Below are positions 55,923-63,949 of a stretch of 64,000 bases of DNA, piece after piece (position 1 is the first letter of the stretch; the number at the start of each line of letters is the position of its first letter). The notes beneath the pieces are model-generated. The model was not told the DNA's origin and did not search any database. It worked only from the letters and a program-made list of their open reading frames with translations. This DNA is from Mycolicibacterium neoaurum VKM Ac-1815D. GTDB taxonomy: Bacteria > Actinomycetota > Actinomycetes > Mycobacteriales > Mycobacteriaceae. Location: the NCBI RefSeq assembly GCF_000317305.3, contig NC_023036.2, positions 3,038,001-3,102,000 on the forward strand, read 5' to 3'. Position numbers and translations under genes: made by a program.

Positions 55923-57431
55923 ATGAGCACAGAGTCCACCGGCCTCCTCGGCGGCTCCGATCGCAATGATGCGGCAGCACTCGCCGATGTGAGTCCGCAG
56001 CTGTACAACGCCGATCTCGCACCCACCAAACGTGCCGGCCGACGCTGGGGTGCGTACAACATCTTCACCCTGTGGGCCAACGACGTGCACAGTCTGGGCA
56101 ACTACTCGTTCGCCATCGGGCTGTTCGCCCTCGGCCTGGGCGGGTGGCAGATCCTGCTGGCGCTCGGCCTCGGCGGGATGTTCCTGTTCCTGCTTCTCAA
56201 TCTGTCCGGGTTCATGGGGGAGAAGACCGGCGTCCCGTTCCCGGTGATGAGCCGCATCGCCTTCGGTATCCGGGGCGCGCAGATCCCCGCCTTGATCCGC
56301 GGTGCGGTGGCGATCGCCTGGTTCGGCATCCAGACCTATTTGGCCTCGGTGGTGTTGCGCATCATGATCATCGCGCTCGCGCCGTCGGCGGCGACTTTGG
56401 ACTCGAACAGCTTCCTGGGACTGTCGACGCTGGGCTGGATCTCGTTCGTCTCGCTGTGGGTGATCCAGGTGATCATCGTCAGCTACGGCATGGAAATGAT
56501 CCGCAAGTACGAGGCGTTCGCCGGCCCGGTCATCCTGTTCACCATGATTGCGCTGGCGATCTGGATGGTCAGTAACGCCGACTGGAGCATTGCGTGGTCG
56601 ACGCCCGATTCGCTGACCGGCGTCGACATGTGGCTGAAGATCATCGGCGGCGCGAGCCTGTGGGTCGCGATCTACGGCACGTTCGTGCTCAACTTCTGCG
56701 ACTTCACCCGTAACGCGACATCAAAAGGCGCCATCGTGCGCGGCAACTTCTGGGGCATCCCGTTGAACATGCTGGTGTTCGGCGGCATCGTGATCACGCT
56801 TGCCGGTGCACAGTTCCGCATCGACGGACGCATCATCGAAGCGCCGGCCGATATCGTCCAGGAGGTGCCGAACACGCTGCTGCTGGTGCTCGCGGCACTC
56901 GCGTTGCTGATCCTCACCATCGCTGTCAACCTCATGGCGAACTTCGTCGCCCCGATCTATGCGCTGAACAACCTTTTCCCCGAGCACCTCAACTTCCGCC
57001 GTGCGGCGTTCATCTCGGCGGTCATCGGCCTGGTGATCCTGCCGTGGAACCTGTACAACTCGCCTGCGGTCATCAACTACTTCCTTGGCGGTCTCGGCGC
57101 CATCCTCGGGCCCCTGTTCGGCATCATCATGGTCGACTACTGGCTGGTGCGGCGATCGAAGATCAACGTGCTGGCCCTGTTCACCGTCGACGCGGCCGGG
57201 GAGTATCACTACGCGAAGGGCGTGAACATGCGTGCCGTCGCCGCCCTTGCCATCACAGCGGTCGCTGCACTGCTGATGGCCTTCGTCCCGGCGTTCAAGA
57301 TCGTCTCGGAGTTCTCCTGGTTCATCGGGGCCGGACTCGGCGCGATCGTCTACTGGATGCTCGCGGACCGTCGGGGCCCCTTCAACGATGTGTCCGGAGA
57401 GCCCATCGCCGTGACCAGCACGCACCACTAG
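55923..57431 (+). CDS. NCS1 family allantoin/uracil permease (PucI-like)
   Basis: This 502-residue transporter of the nucleobase:cation symporter-1 family has 12 hydrophobic helices, opening with the family segment YNIFTLWANDVHSLGNYSFAIGLF and including RGAVAIAWFGIQTYL and CDFTRNATSKGAIVRGNFWG. Given its place between allantoinase and racemase genes, the substrate is most likely allantoin or a hydantoin. The racemase gene begins 7 bp after its stop, so both are in one operon. Confidence 0.87.
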   Translation: MSTESTGLLGGSDRNDAAALADVSPQLYNADLAPTKRAGRRWGAYNIFTLWANDVHSLGNYSFAIGLFALGLGGWQILLALGLGGMFLFLLLNLSGFMGEKTGVPFPVMSRIAFGIRGAQIPALIRGAVAIAWFGIQTYLASVVLRIMIIALAPSAATLDSNSFLGLSTLGWISFVSLWVIQVIIVSYGMEMIRKYEAFAGPVILFTMIALAIWMVSNADWSIAWSTPDSLTGVDMWLKIIGGASLWVAIYGTFVLNFCDFTRNATSKGAIVRGNFWGIPLNMLVFGGIVITLAGAQFRIDGRIIEAPADIVQEVPNTLLLVLAALALLILTIAVNLMANFVAPIYALNNLFPEHLNFRRAAFISAVIGLVILPWNLYNSPAVINYFLGGLGAILGPLFGIIMVDYWLVRRSKINVLALFTVDAAGEYHYAKGVNMRAVAALAITAVAALLMAFVPAFKIVSEFSWFIGAGLGAIVYWMLADRRGPFNDVSGEPIAVTSTHH

Positions 57432-57438
57432 GGACCTC

Positions 57439-58161
57439 ATGAGAATTCTGGTAGCCAACGTCAACACGACCGTTTCGATGACCGAGGCGATCGCGGTGTC
57501 CGCGCGCGGTGTCGCCTCGCCGGGCACGGAGATCATCGGCATCACACCGCGTTTCGGCGCCGACTCGTGCGAGGGAAACTTCGAGAGCTATCTCGCCGCC
57601 ATCGCCGTGATGGACGCGATCACTTCGTATGCTGATCCGTTCGACGCGGTGATCCAGGCAGGCTACGGCGAGCACGGCCGCGAGGGCTTGCAGGAGTTGC
57701 TCGACGTGCCGGTCGTCGACATCACCGAGGCGGCGGCGTCGACGGCGATGTATCTGGGCCACAAGTACTCGGTGGTCACCTCACTCGACCGCACGGTGCC
57801 GCTGATCGAAGACCGCCTGAAGCTGGCCGGCCTGGACGCCCGATGTGCTTCGGTGCGAGCATCGGGCCTCGGTGTGCTGGAACTGGAATCCGATCCCGAG
57901 CGTGCCGTGCAGGCGATCGTTTCGCAGGCGCGTGAGGCCGTCGAGAAGGATCACGCCGAGGTGATCTGCCTCGGGTGCGGCGGTATGGCCGAATTGGAGG
58001 CGAAGGTCTCGGCCGCCACCGGTGTGCCGATCGTCGATGGCGTCCGCTCGGCGGTGACCATCGCCGAAGGGCTTGTCCGGATGGGACTGTCCACCTCGAA
58101 GGTGCGTACCTATGCCACTCCGCGGCAGAAGAAGGTCACGGGCTGGCCATTCCAGTTGTAG
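57439..58161 (+). CDS. Allantoin/hydantoin racemase family protein
   Basis: This 240-residue protein of the Asp/Glu/hydantoin racemase superfamily probably interconverts allantoin enantiomers so that allantoinase can use both. The second-half cysteine is present in CLGCGGMAELE. The first-half cysteine, usual in a motif like IAC, is not seen: the corresponding stretch reads IQAGYGEHGREGL. This may mean a one-base mechanism, or an altered role. It is the downstream gene of the permease operon and is followed by a strong terminator. Confidence 0.8.
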   Translation: MRILVANVNTTVSMTEAIAVSARGVASPGTEIIGITPRFGADSCEGNFESYLAAIAVMDAITSYADPFDAVIQAGYGEHGREGLQELLDVPVVDITEAAASTAMYLGHKYSVVTSLDRTVPLIEDRLKLAGLDARCASVRASGLGVLELESDPERAVQAIVSQAREAVEKDHAEVICLGCGGMAELEAKVSAATGVPIVDGVRSAVTIAEGLVRMGLSTSKVRTYATPRQKKVTGWPFQL

Positions 58162-58176
58162 GCCAAGAACTCTCAG

Positions 58177-58211
58177 ACGACACCGGGCACCCATCGGGTG
58201 CCCGGTGTCGT
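58177..58211. terminator. Bidirectional intrinsic terminator between the racemase and ureidoglycine aminohydrolase genes
   Basis: A perfect 16-bp stem (ACGACACCGGGCACCC pairing with GGGTGCCCGGTGTCGT) closes on ATC and is followed by TTTCGT on the plus strand. It lies between the convergent genes, 15 bp after one stop and 4 bp before the other. Confidence 0.8.
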
Positions 58212-58215
58212 TTCG

Positions 58216-59043
58216 TCAGAGCATGATCTGGCGGTTGACGTCCTTGTACAACAGGTAGCGGAAATTCGATGGACCACCGGCGTAGCACGCCTGCGGGCAG
58301 AAGGCGCGCAGCGAGAGGAAGTCGCCTTCCTGAACTTCCACCCAGTCTCCGTTGAGGTGGTAGACGGCCTTGCCTTCGAGCATCAGCAGCCCGTGCTCCA
58401 TCACATGGGTCTCGGCGAAGGGAATGCTCGCGCCCGGCTCGAACGTCACGATGTTGACATGCATGTCGTAGGCCAGATCCTGCGGATCGAGCATGCGGGT
58501 CGTACGCCATTTCCCATCGGTTCCCGGCATCGCCGACGGTTCGATATCCCGCTCGTTGCCGAACTTCACCGACGGCGAGTGGCCCTGGATCACCTCGTAG
58601 CGCTTGCGAATCCACACGAACGTCGCATCGGCATCACCGGCGTTGTGCGCCGACCACTCGGTGCCGGCCGGCAGGTAGGCGAAGCCGCCCTCCGACAGTG
58701 TCTGCGACTGCCCCGCCGCGTCGACCGTCAGTGCCCCCGAGGTGACGAACAGAAAGCTCTGGACCTCCGGTTGAGGTTCTGGCCGCTGTGCGCCACCGCC
58801 CGGCTTCACCTCGACGATCGCCTGGAAGTACGTCGTCGCACCACCGGCCACGGGTCGATTGATGATCCACGCGCGGGTGTCCGTCCACTCCGGGAACACC
58901 GAGGTGACGATGTCGGAGAGAACCCCGCGGGGGATGACGGTGTACGCCTCGGTGACGATGGCCCGATCGGTCAACAGGTCGGTCTGCGGCGGCAGTCCGC
59001 CACGGGGCGTGTAGTAGGACGCTGCGGTCACGGGTTGGGTCAC
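58216..59043 (-). CDS. allE: (S)-ureidoglycine aminohydrolase
   Basis: It releases ammonia from ureidoglycine to give ureidoglycolate in allantoin degradation. The 275-residue protein is a bicupin: first barrel about residues 60-135 (QSFLFVTSGALTVDAAG), second about 185-255 with the likely metal ligands in AETHVMEHGLLMLEGKAVYHL. The GTG start overlaps the stop of the DUF6986 gene by 4 bp, so both are translationally coupled. No allantoate amidohydrolase (allC) gene is in the window. Confidence 0.92.
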   Translation of the reverse strand: MTQPVTAASYYTPRGGLPPQTDLLTDRAIVTEAYTVIPRGVLSDIVTSVFPEWTDTRAWIINRPVAGGATTYFQAIVEVKPGGGAQRPEPQPEVQSFLFVTSGALTVDAAGQSQTLSEGGFAYLPAGTEWSAHNAGDADATFVWIRKRYEVIQGHSPSVKFGNERDIEPSAMPGTDGKWRTTRMLDPQDLAYDMHVNIVTFEPGASIPFAETHVMEHGLLMLEGKAVYHLNGDWVEVQEGDFLSLRAFCPQACYAGGPSNFRYLLYKDVNRQIML

Positions 59044-60317
59044 GGGGTGCTCCTGATTGTGCGGCCGAGCGCGATATCACGCACGGTGGACGTGGAAAGG
59101 TCGGTGGCGGTTTCGATCTCGTCGCCGGTGAGCGCGCCGCATACGCTGCCGCGGTGGATCACACTCGCCAGTGCCCGAGCGGTGGCCGGCTCGTCCATGA
59201 CCGTGGAGTCGAGTCGGTGTACGTAGTTGCGCAGGCGCGTCGCAGCGGGGGTGAAGGCGCGGCGGTAGAACGCGTAGGTCGAGAGGTATCGGGTGACGAG
59301 TTGGGCGGGGTGCATGTCCCAGCCCTGATAGATCCCCCGTTCGAGATGCCGGCGGACCAGGCGTGCGTGCAGGGTCCACGCCATCGCGATGTTGTCGGGG
59401 TCGCCGACGGGCAGGATGTTGGTGGAGCCGTCGGACATGTGGACACCGGTTCCGGCGACGGCGAGTTGCATGACGTTCTTGGCATGGTCGGCAGCCGGAT
59501 GCTCCATCGACTGATAGGCGGCGGCGATGCCGAGGGACGCCGAGTAGTCATAGGTGCCGTAGTGCAACGAGCTGACGCGCCCCTGTCCTGCGTGGATGAA
59601 TTGGGCGACCGGGGCGCGACCGTCGGCGCCGAGGATGGCCTGCGGCGTTTCGACCTGTACTTCGAAGCGGATGCGGCCCGCGGGAAGTCCGTTGGCCGCC
59701 TCGAGGGCGCGCGCCACCGCAACCATCGCCTCGACCTGATCGACCGAGGTCACCTTGGGCAGGGTGAGGGCCAAACCGTCGGGCAGTCTGCCGGATTCGA
59801 CGAGCCCGCTGACGAACATGTCGAGCGTCCGCAATCCGCGGGCCCGGTTGCCTGCTTCGAGGCACTTGAAGCGGATACCGACGAACGGCGTCGAGCTGCC
59901 TGCATCGATCGCGCTGCGCAGTGCCGTCAGTGCCCGTTCGACATCGGCATCCTCGGTGGCGTCGTCGAACGTGCCGTAGCCGTCCTCGAAGTCGATGCGA
60001 AGGTCCTCGATCGGTTCGGTGCGCAGCTTGTGGTCCACCAGCGCGGCCAGCGTGTCGGGCGCACAGTCGGTTCCTTCGTCGGCTCCGACGAGTGCCGCCA
60101 CCGCGTCGAGTCCGCCGGCCGAGCCGGCCGCGGCCAGGGCAGCGGTGCCCCAATCGGTGGGCGTCGTGGCTGCGTACCGATTGGCCGGGACATAGACGGT
60201 GTGCACCGGCTGCCGACGGCCGTCGTCACCGGGATAGCGGGCGGCCAGATGCGCGTCGGCGGCCGCCAGCCGATGGTCGACGTCGGCCAGCACCGCATCG
60301 TCGAGGCGTCGTGTCAC
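59040..60317 (-). CDS. DUF6986 protein, HpcH/HpaI aldolase/citrate lyase-like
   Basis: This 425-residue protein seems related to the citrate lyase beta/HpcH TIM-barrel superfamily: LRIDFEDGYG, an acidic metal-binding segment, then GIRFKCLEAGNRARGLRT, LTLPKVTSVDQVEAM and FEVQVETPQAILG with the usual barrel glutamate. Its reaction is not established. It is coupled to allE and carries the ureide motif 42 bp upstream, so a role at the glyoxylate or ureidoglycolate end of allantoin catabolism, such as condensing glyoxylate, is plausible but inferred. Confidence 0.75.
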   Translation of the reverse strand: MTRRLDDAVLADVDHRLAAADAHLAARYPGDDGRRQPVHTVYVPANRYAATTPTDWGTAALAAAGSAGGLDAVAALVGADEGTDCAPDTLAALVDHKLRTEPIEDLRIDFEDGYGTFDDATEDADVERALTALRSAIDAGSSTPFVGIRFKCLEAGNRARGLRTLDMFVSGLVESGRLPDGLALTLPKVTSVDQVEAMVAVARALEAANGLPAGRIRFEVQVETPQAILGADGRAPVAQFIHAGQGRVSSLHYGTYDYSASLGIAAAYQSMEHPAADHAKNVMQLAVAGTGVHMSDGSTNILPVGDPDNIAMAWTLHARLVRRHLERGIYQGWDMHPAQLVTRYLSTYAFYRRAFTPAATRLRNYVHRLDSTVMDEPATARALASVIHRGSVCGALTGDEIETATDLSTSTVRDIALGRTIRSTP

Positions 60318-60358
60318 TGGTATTCCTTTCGGGCGTGGAAATGCCGATCAAACTGAAA

Positions 60359-60373
60359 TTCCACAATGTGGAG
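60359..60373. promoter_or_regulatory. Ureide-regulon motif upstream of the DUF6986-allE operon
   Basis: TTCCACAATGTGGAG, centred 49 bp upstream of the DUF6986 start codon. It differs at two positions from the minus-strand reading of the allB site. Confidence 0.6.
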
Positions 60374-60427
60374 TTTAGCGTGGGGACGGGTCGCAGCACG
60401 AAGAAGTCCGAGATAACCCCGTAGAGA

Positions 60428-60442
60428 TTCCGTATTGCGGAA
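60428..60442. promoter_or_regulatory. Ureide-regulon motif upstream of the iclR gene
   Basis: TTCCGTATTGCGGAA, 53 bp upstream of the IclR start codon, extending to ATTCCG/CGGAAT arms. It implies autoregulation. Confidence 0.6.
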
Positions 60443-60495
60443 TCATTTCATCGGATGTTGGATGAAACGCACATCGTCTACCGAAAGTGGGTCGC

Positions 60496-61257
60496 ATGAC
60501 GGAACGGTCAGGCGGGGTCCAGTCGGTGGAACGCGCCTTCGAGTTGATGGAGTTGATCGGGCGGGCGGGAGGGGAGTGCTCGCTCACCGAGTTGTCGTCA
60601 GAGTCGCCATTGCCGCCACCCACGATTCACCGCCTGTTGCGCACACTGGTCAATCTGGGTTATGTACGGCAGCTGCCCAACCGTCGCTATGCGTTGGGGC
60701 CGAGACTGATTCGACTCGGTGAGGTGGCCAATCGCCAGTTGGGTGCGGTGGCCATGCCGGTACTGCAGGCGCTGGTCGACGAACTGTCGGAAACCGCGAG
60801 CCTGGCCGTGCTCGACGGCGACATGGTGATCTACACGGGTCAGGTGCTGCCGTCGACGCTGATGCGCAACGGCACCGAGGTGGGCAAGCGCGTCGGCCTG
60901 CATACCTCGGGTGTCGGCAAAGCCGTCCTCGGCGAACTGGAGGACGCGCGCATCCTGAAACTGGTCACCCAGTCCGGGCTCCCGGCACCGACCGAGAACA
61001 GTGCCTCGACGCTTTCGGCGGTGTTCGCCAAGGTCGAGCGTGTTCGCGCCGATGGTTACGCGATCGATGACGAGGAATGCGAAATGGGGATCCGGTCGGT
61101 GGCGATGGCGGTTCCCGGCGCACCCACACCCATGGCGATCGGCATCTCCGGCCCGGCCGCGCGCATGCACAAGGACGCCATCACTCGGGCTGTGCCTGCG
61201 CTGAAGAGGGCGACCGGGGTGATCTCCGAGGCGCTGATCGGATCGCGGGAACCGTAG
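60496..61257 (+). CDS. IclR family regulator of the ureide genes (AllR-like)
   Basis: This 253-residue protein has an N-terminal winged helix-turn-helix (about residues 5-65, ECSLTELSSESPLPPPTIHRLLRTL) and a GAF-like IclR effector domain (about 80-250) with HTSGVGKAVL and DDEECEMGIRSVA. By position it is the local counterpart of AllR, which represses allantoin genes and is released by glyoxylate or a ureide. ATG 60496 was chosen over GTG 60487. The motif shared by all three promoters of the cluster is its likely target. Confidence 0.85.
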   Translation: MTERSGGVQSVERAFELMELIGRAGGECSLTELSSESPLPPPTIHRLLRTLVNLGYVRQLPNRRYALGPRLIRLGEVANRQLGAVAMPVLQALVDELSETASLAVLDGDMVIYTGQVLPSTLMRNGTEVGKRVGLHTSGVGKAVLGELEDARILKLVTQSGLPAPTENSASTLSAVFAKVERVRADGYAIDDEECEMGIRSVAMAVPGAPTPMAIGISGPAARMHKDAITRAVPALKRATGVISEALIGSREP

Positions 61258-61269
61258 GTCCGCTCAGGA

Positions 61270-61503
61270 TCAGAGCACACCCAGCGGACGACAGACGTTG
61301 GACAGGGCGTTCCAGTACTGACCCGGCGCGCAATTCTCCGCCGGACGCGGCGTCTGGCAGGTGTTCGTGATGGGGTCCCAGAATTGTCCGTTGACGCAGT
61401 TCAGCGGTTCAGCCGAGGCGGACCCGACGGTGAACAGCGACGCGGCGGCGATCGGCGCTGCGGCAAGAACGGCGATGGTCGAACGGCCGAGTATGTTTCG
61501 CAT
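61270..61503 (-). CDS. Small secreted Cys-containing protein
   Basis: This 77-residue protein has a clear Sec signal peptide (about residues 1-31, cleavage after GSASA), leaving a 46-residue mature peptide with four cysteines (NCVNG, TCQTP, NCAPG, VCRPL) in two similar halves, each of the form C-x-GQ-[FY]-W-x7-C. This suggests a duplicated disulfide-linked unit. Similar small proteins occur in mycobacteria, but no function is known. Confidence 0.75.
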   Translation of the reverse strand: MRNILGRSTIAVLAAAPIAAASLFTVGSASAEPLNCVNGQFWDPITNTCQTPRPAENCAPGQYWNALSNVCRPLGVL

Positions 61504-61574
61504 GGATTGATCTTGCCCCACGCCGCGGGTCGTGAAACCCCGGATATCCGCGCCTCAGGTGCCGTCGCCGACTA

Positions 61575-62171
61575 TCAAGATCGGCATCGATCGACGAATC
61601 GAGACGCCCTTTCCCGCAGCTGCGTCTTCGTCGGCGCCTTCGCGCCGGTGAGGATCGGGAAGACCATCGGCCCCAGGAGGTCTGCGATCAGTTCCTCGTC
61701 CACCACGGCGGCCGGGACGGTGCCATCGCCGAGCACATGAGCGATGACCGGCACGGCGCTGGTCACCAGGGCATCGTCACCGCGCAGCAATTCGGCGACG
61801 GCGTTGTCGTGCTGAGCTTCTCCGAGCAGCGCCCGATAGGCGCCGCCGGCGGCAGATCGCGTGAGGAAGTGCACGACGGCCGCCAGGTAGTTCGACACCA
61901 CAGCGACCGGGTTGGCCGTGAGCGGCACGGCCAACTCGGTCGCCGCGTCCTGCGCGCACGCCTCGTGCAGGATCTCGGCCTTGGTGGACCACCAGCGGTA
62001 GATCGTCTGGCGGCCGACACCGGCCCGCTCGGCGATGCCCTTCATCGTCAAGGCCGCATAGCCCTGTTCGACGAGCATGTCGTCGACAGCGTTCAGGACC
62101 GCCCGGCGGGCGCTCTCGCTGCGCGGCCTGCCGAGTACGGGTTCCACCGTGCGGTTGGACGTTTCGGACAT
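61575..62171 (-). CDS. TetR family transcriptional regulator
   Basis: This 198-residue TetR regulator has a DNA-binding domain (about residues 10-65) containing GYAALTMKGIAERAGVGRQTIYRWW, and a C-terminal domain of the TetR_C type (LLGPMVFPILTGA). It is 12 bp downstream of the MFS gene on the same strand, so it is cotranscribed and probably represses the operon through the palindrome at 63438. The inducer would be the substrate of the exporter. Confidence 0.9.
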   Translation of the reverse strand: MSETSNRTVEPVLGRPRSESARRAVLNAVDDMLVEQGYAALTMKGIAERAGVGRQTIYRWWSTKAEILHEACAQDAATELAVPLTANPVAVVSNYLAAVVHFLTRSAAGGAYRALLGEAQHDNAVAELLRGDDALVTSAVPVIAHVLGDGTVPAAVVDEELIADLLGPMVFPILTGAKAPTKTQLRERASRFVDRCRS

Positions 62172-62183
62172 GGCTCGATCTTC

Positions 62184-63416
62184 TCAGTTGTCGGTGTCCT
62201 CGGTCGCTCGAACCCGACGCACCAGCACCAACTCGGCGATGACCACGATTGCGGGCACCACCGACACCAGCCCGGCGAACACCACACCAGCGGTGACGAG
62301 ATCGGTTGCCCGGGTCAGTGCGCCGACACCGATCGCGGGCACCGCCAGCATCGTGTAGAGCCCGGCGAAGAACGCCGACGAAACCCCGCCGCGGTGCGCG
62401 ACATCGGTGCGCTCGACGGTCATCGCAAGTCCTGCCAACAAGCACATCCCGCCCCCGATGCCGACGGTGGCGGCGGCGGCCAGCAGGGCAGGAAGCGACC
62501 GGGTAGTCAACGCGAGCACGATCAAACCCGCCGCGACCACCATGCCCAGGCAGCCGACGATCTGCGCATGGATGGGTGCGATCCGCCGTGCCCACAGCTG
62601 ACCGGCAGCCATACCCGCGAAGGCGACGAAGACGACGCCGCCGGCGACGGAATGGCTGTGCACGTGCAGGCTGCCCGCCAAGAGCAGACCGCTGACTGCC
62701 GTCAGTACGCCGGTGACAGCGAACCCGGAGCCCGCTGCCAGCACCGCCCGCACAAATGCCCCGCGGATGGCGGAGGGAATGTGCGGGCGCTGTCGCCATC
62801 CGGACGTGGTGCTCGTGCGTGGTGCCGAGGGAAGGCCGCACCCAAGTGCGAGAATGGCCACCCCGGACAGCATGAGATGAGCCAGGTAAGGCGCGCTCAA
62901 CGCGGAGGTGCTCAGGTCGGCGATGACGCCTGACAGCAGGGTGCCGACCGCGAGACCGCCGGTGTTCACCGCGACCGCGACGGTCCCCGCCAAGGCTTTA
63001 CGCTCTGATCCGAAGAGGTCGATGATGGCTGCCGTTCCAGCCCCGCTCATCAGGCCCGCCCCGATCCCGGAGACCAGCCGGGCAAGGATCAGCAGCGGCA
63101 GCGATGGCGGCAACAGGAACAGCACGGCACTTGCCGCCGCAAGCGCCACCGCGGCGAGGAGCACCGGTTTGCGACCGATGTGGTCGGAAAGTCGGCCTAA
63201 CAAGAGCAGGGTGGCGACCACGCCGATCGCATACACCGCGAAGAGCACCGTCACCGTCAACGCCGTGAACGTCAACTCACTGGCATAGATCGGATACAGC
63301 GGCGTCGGGAGTGTGGTGCCCATCATCGTCACAATGAAGGCAAAACCAATGGCAAATAACGGTTTTCGCGAGACTCGGCTCATCGCCGCCGAGCCGTCGA
63401 GGGTGGTGTTCGTCAC
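62184..63416 (-). CDS. MFS transporter, drug-exporter type
   Basis: This 410-residue major facilitator has 12 hydrophobic helices. The loop 2-3 signature appears as LLLGRLSDHIGRKPVLL, and GIGAGLMSGAGTAAIIDLF lies in the helix 5 region typical of drug:H+ antiporters. GTG 63416 was chosen because AAAGGA lies 5 bases upstream; the frame is open further upstream but that part crosses the operator. It is the first gene of the MFS-tetR operon. Confidence 0.87.
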   Translation of the reverse strand: MTNTTLDGSAAMSRVSRKPLFAIGFAFIVTMMGTTLPTPLYPIYASELTFTALTVTVLFAVYAIGVVATLLLLGRLSDHIGRKPVLLAAVALAAASAVLFLLPPSLPLLILARLVSGIGAGLMSGAGTAAIIDLFGSERKALAGTVAVAVNTGGLAVGTLLSGVIADLSTSALSAPYLAHLMLSGVAILALGCGLPSAPRTSTTSGWRQRPHIPSAIRGAFVRAVLAAGSGFAVTGVLTAVSGLLLAGSLHVHSHSVAGGVVFVAFAGMAAGQLWARRIAPIHAQIVGCLGMVVAAGLIVLALTTRSLPALLAAAATVGIGGGMCLLAGLAMTVERTDVAHRGGVSSAFFAGLYTMLAVPAIGVGALTRATDLVTAGVVFAGLVSVVPAIVVIAELVLVRRVRATEDTDN

Positions 63417-63437
63417 GATGGTCCTTTCGCAGCAATT

Positions 63438-63472
63438 TCTCATATACGAGGCATGATGCCTCGTATATGAGA
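63438..63472. promoter_or_regulatory. 35-bp perfect palindromic operator upstream of the MFS-tetR operon
   Basis: Arms of 17 bp, TCTCATATACGAGGCAT and its exact complement ATGCCTCGTATATGAGA, flank a single G, 22 bp upstream of the MFS start codon. A second dyad, CACTAT-6-ATAGTG, lies next to it at 63477-63494. The size and symmetry are typical of TetR operators. Confidence 0.8.
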
Positions 63473-63601
63473 TTAGCACTATCGAGTCATAGTGTCTCGT
63501 TTTGCCGATCGGGCCCGGGCGCTCCCGCCGTCAGCGCCTGTGCAACTCTTGATCCGAGGCCCTGCAAGCAGTTCGATGCCGACCTGAGGAGACGCACGCG
63601 A

Positions 63602-63916
63602 ATGAGACGCCGCAGTGCTCTGCACCTGTTGTGGACACTGCCGCTTGCGACGGCGCTGTCCGCCGTTCCGCTCTACTGGGGCACATTGGCCGTATGCGGT
63701 GTCAGCGGTTGCAGCGGAGGTGGCTACGGGCCTTCATACAGCCCGGATCATCATTGGATCATCGCGTTTGTCGTGGTCGGCCTCCTGTATGCGACGGCGA
63801 TCATTGCGGTGCCGCGGGGGCGGTTCGGCCTCCGACTCGTGATCGGACTGGCTCTGGGCGTCATGGTCGCCGGCTATCTGATCGTCCACGCGTGGACCAT
63901 GAAGTACCGACCATGA
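63602..63916 (+). CDS. Small membrane protein of unknown function
   Basis: This 104-residue protein has three hydrophobic helices (about residues 10-32, 52-72 and 78-98), with a short Gly/Ser/Cys-rich loop (VCGVSGCSGGGYGPSY) between the first two that may be extracytoplasmic. No family is recognised. ATG 63602 gives the complete first helix. It is divergent from the MFS gene; GAGGAG lies about 12 bases upstream of the start. Confidence 0.55.
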   Translation: MRRRSALHLLWTLPLATALSAVPLYWGTLAVCGVSGCSGGGYGPSYSPDHHWIIAFVVVGLLYATAIIAVPRGRFGLRLVIGLALGVMVAGYLIVHAWTMKYRP

Positions 63917-63949
63917 AGTACCCGCTCGTCTGACACCGCGGACTCCTGC

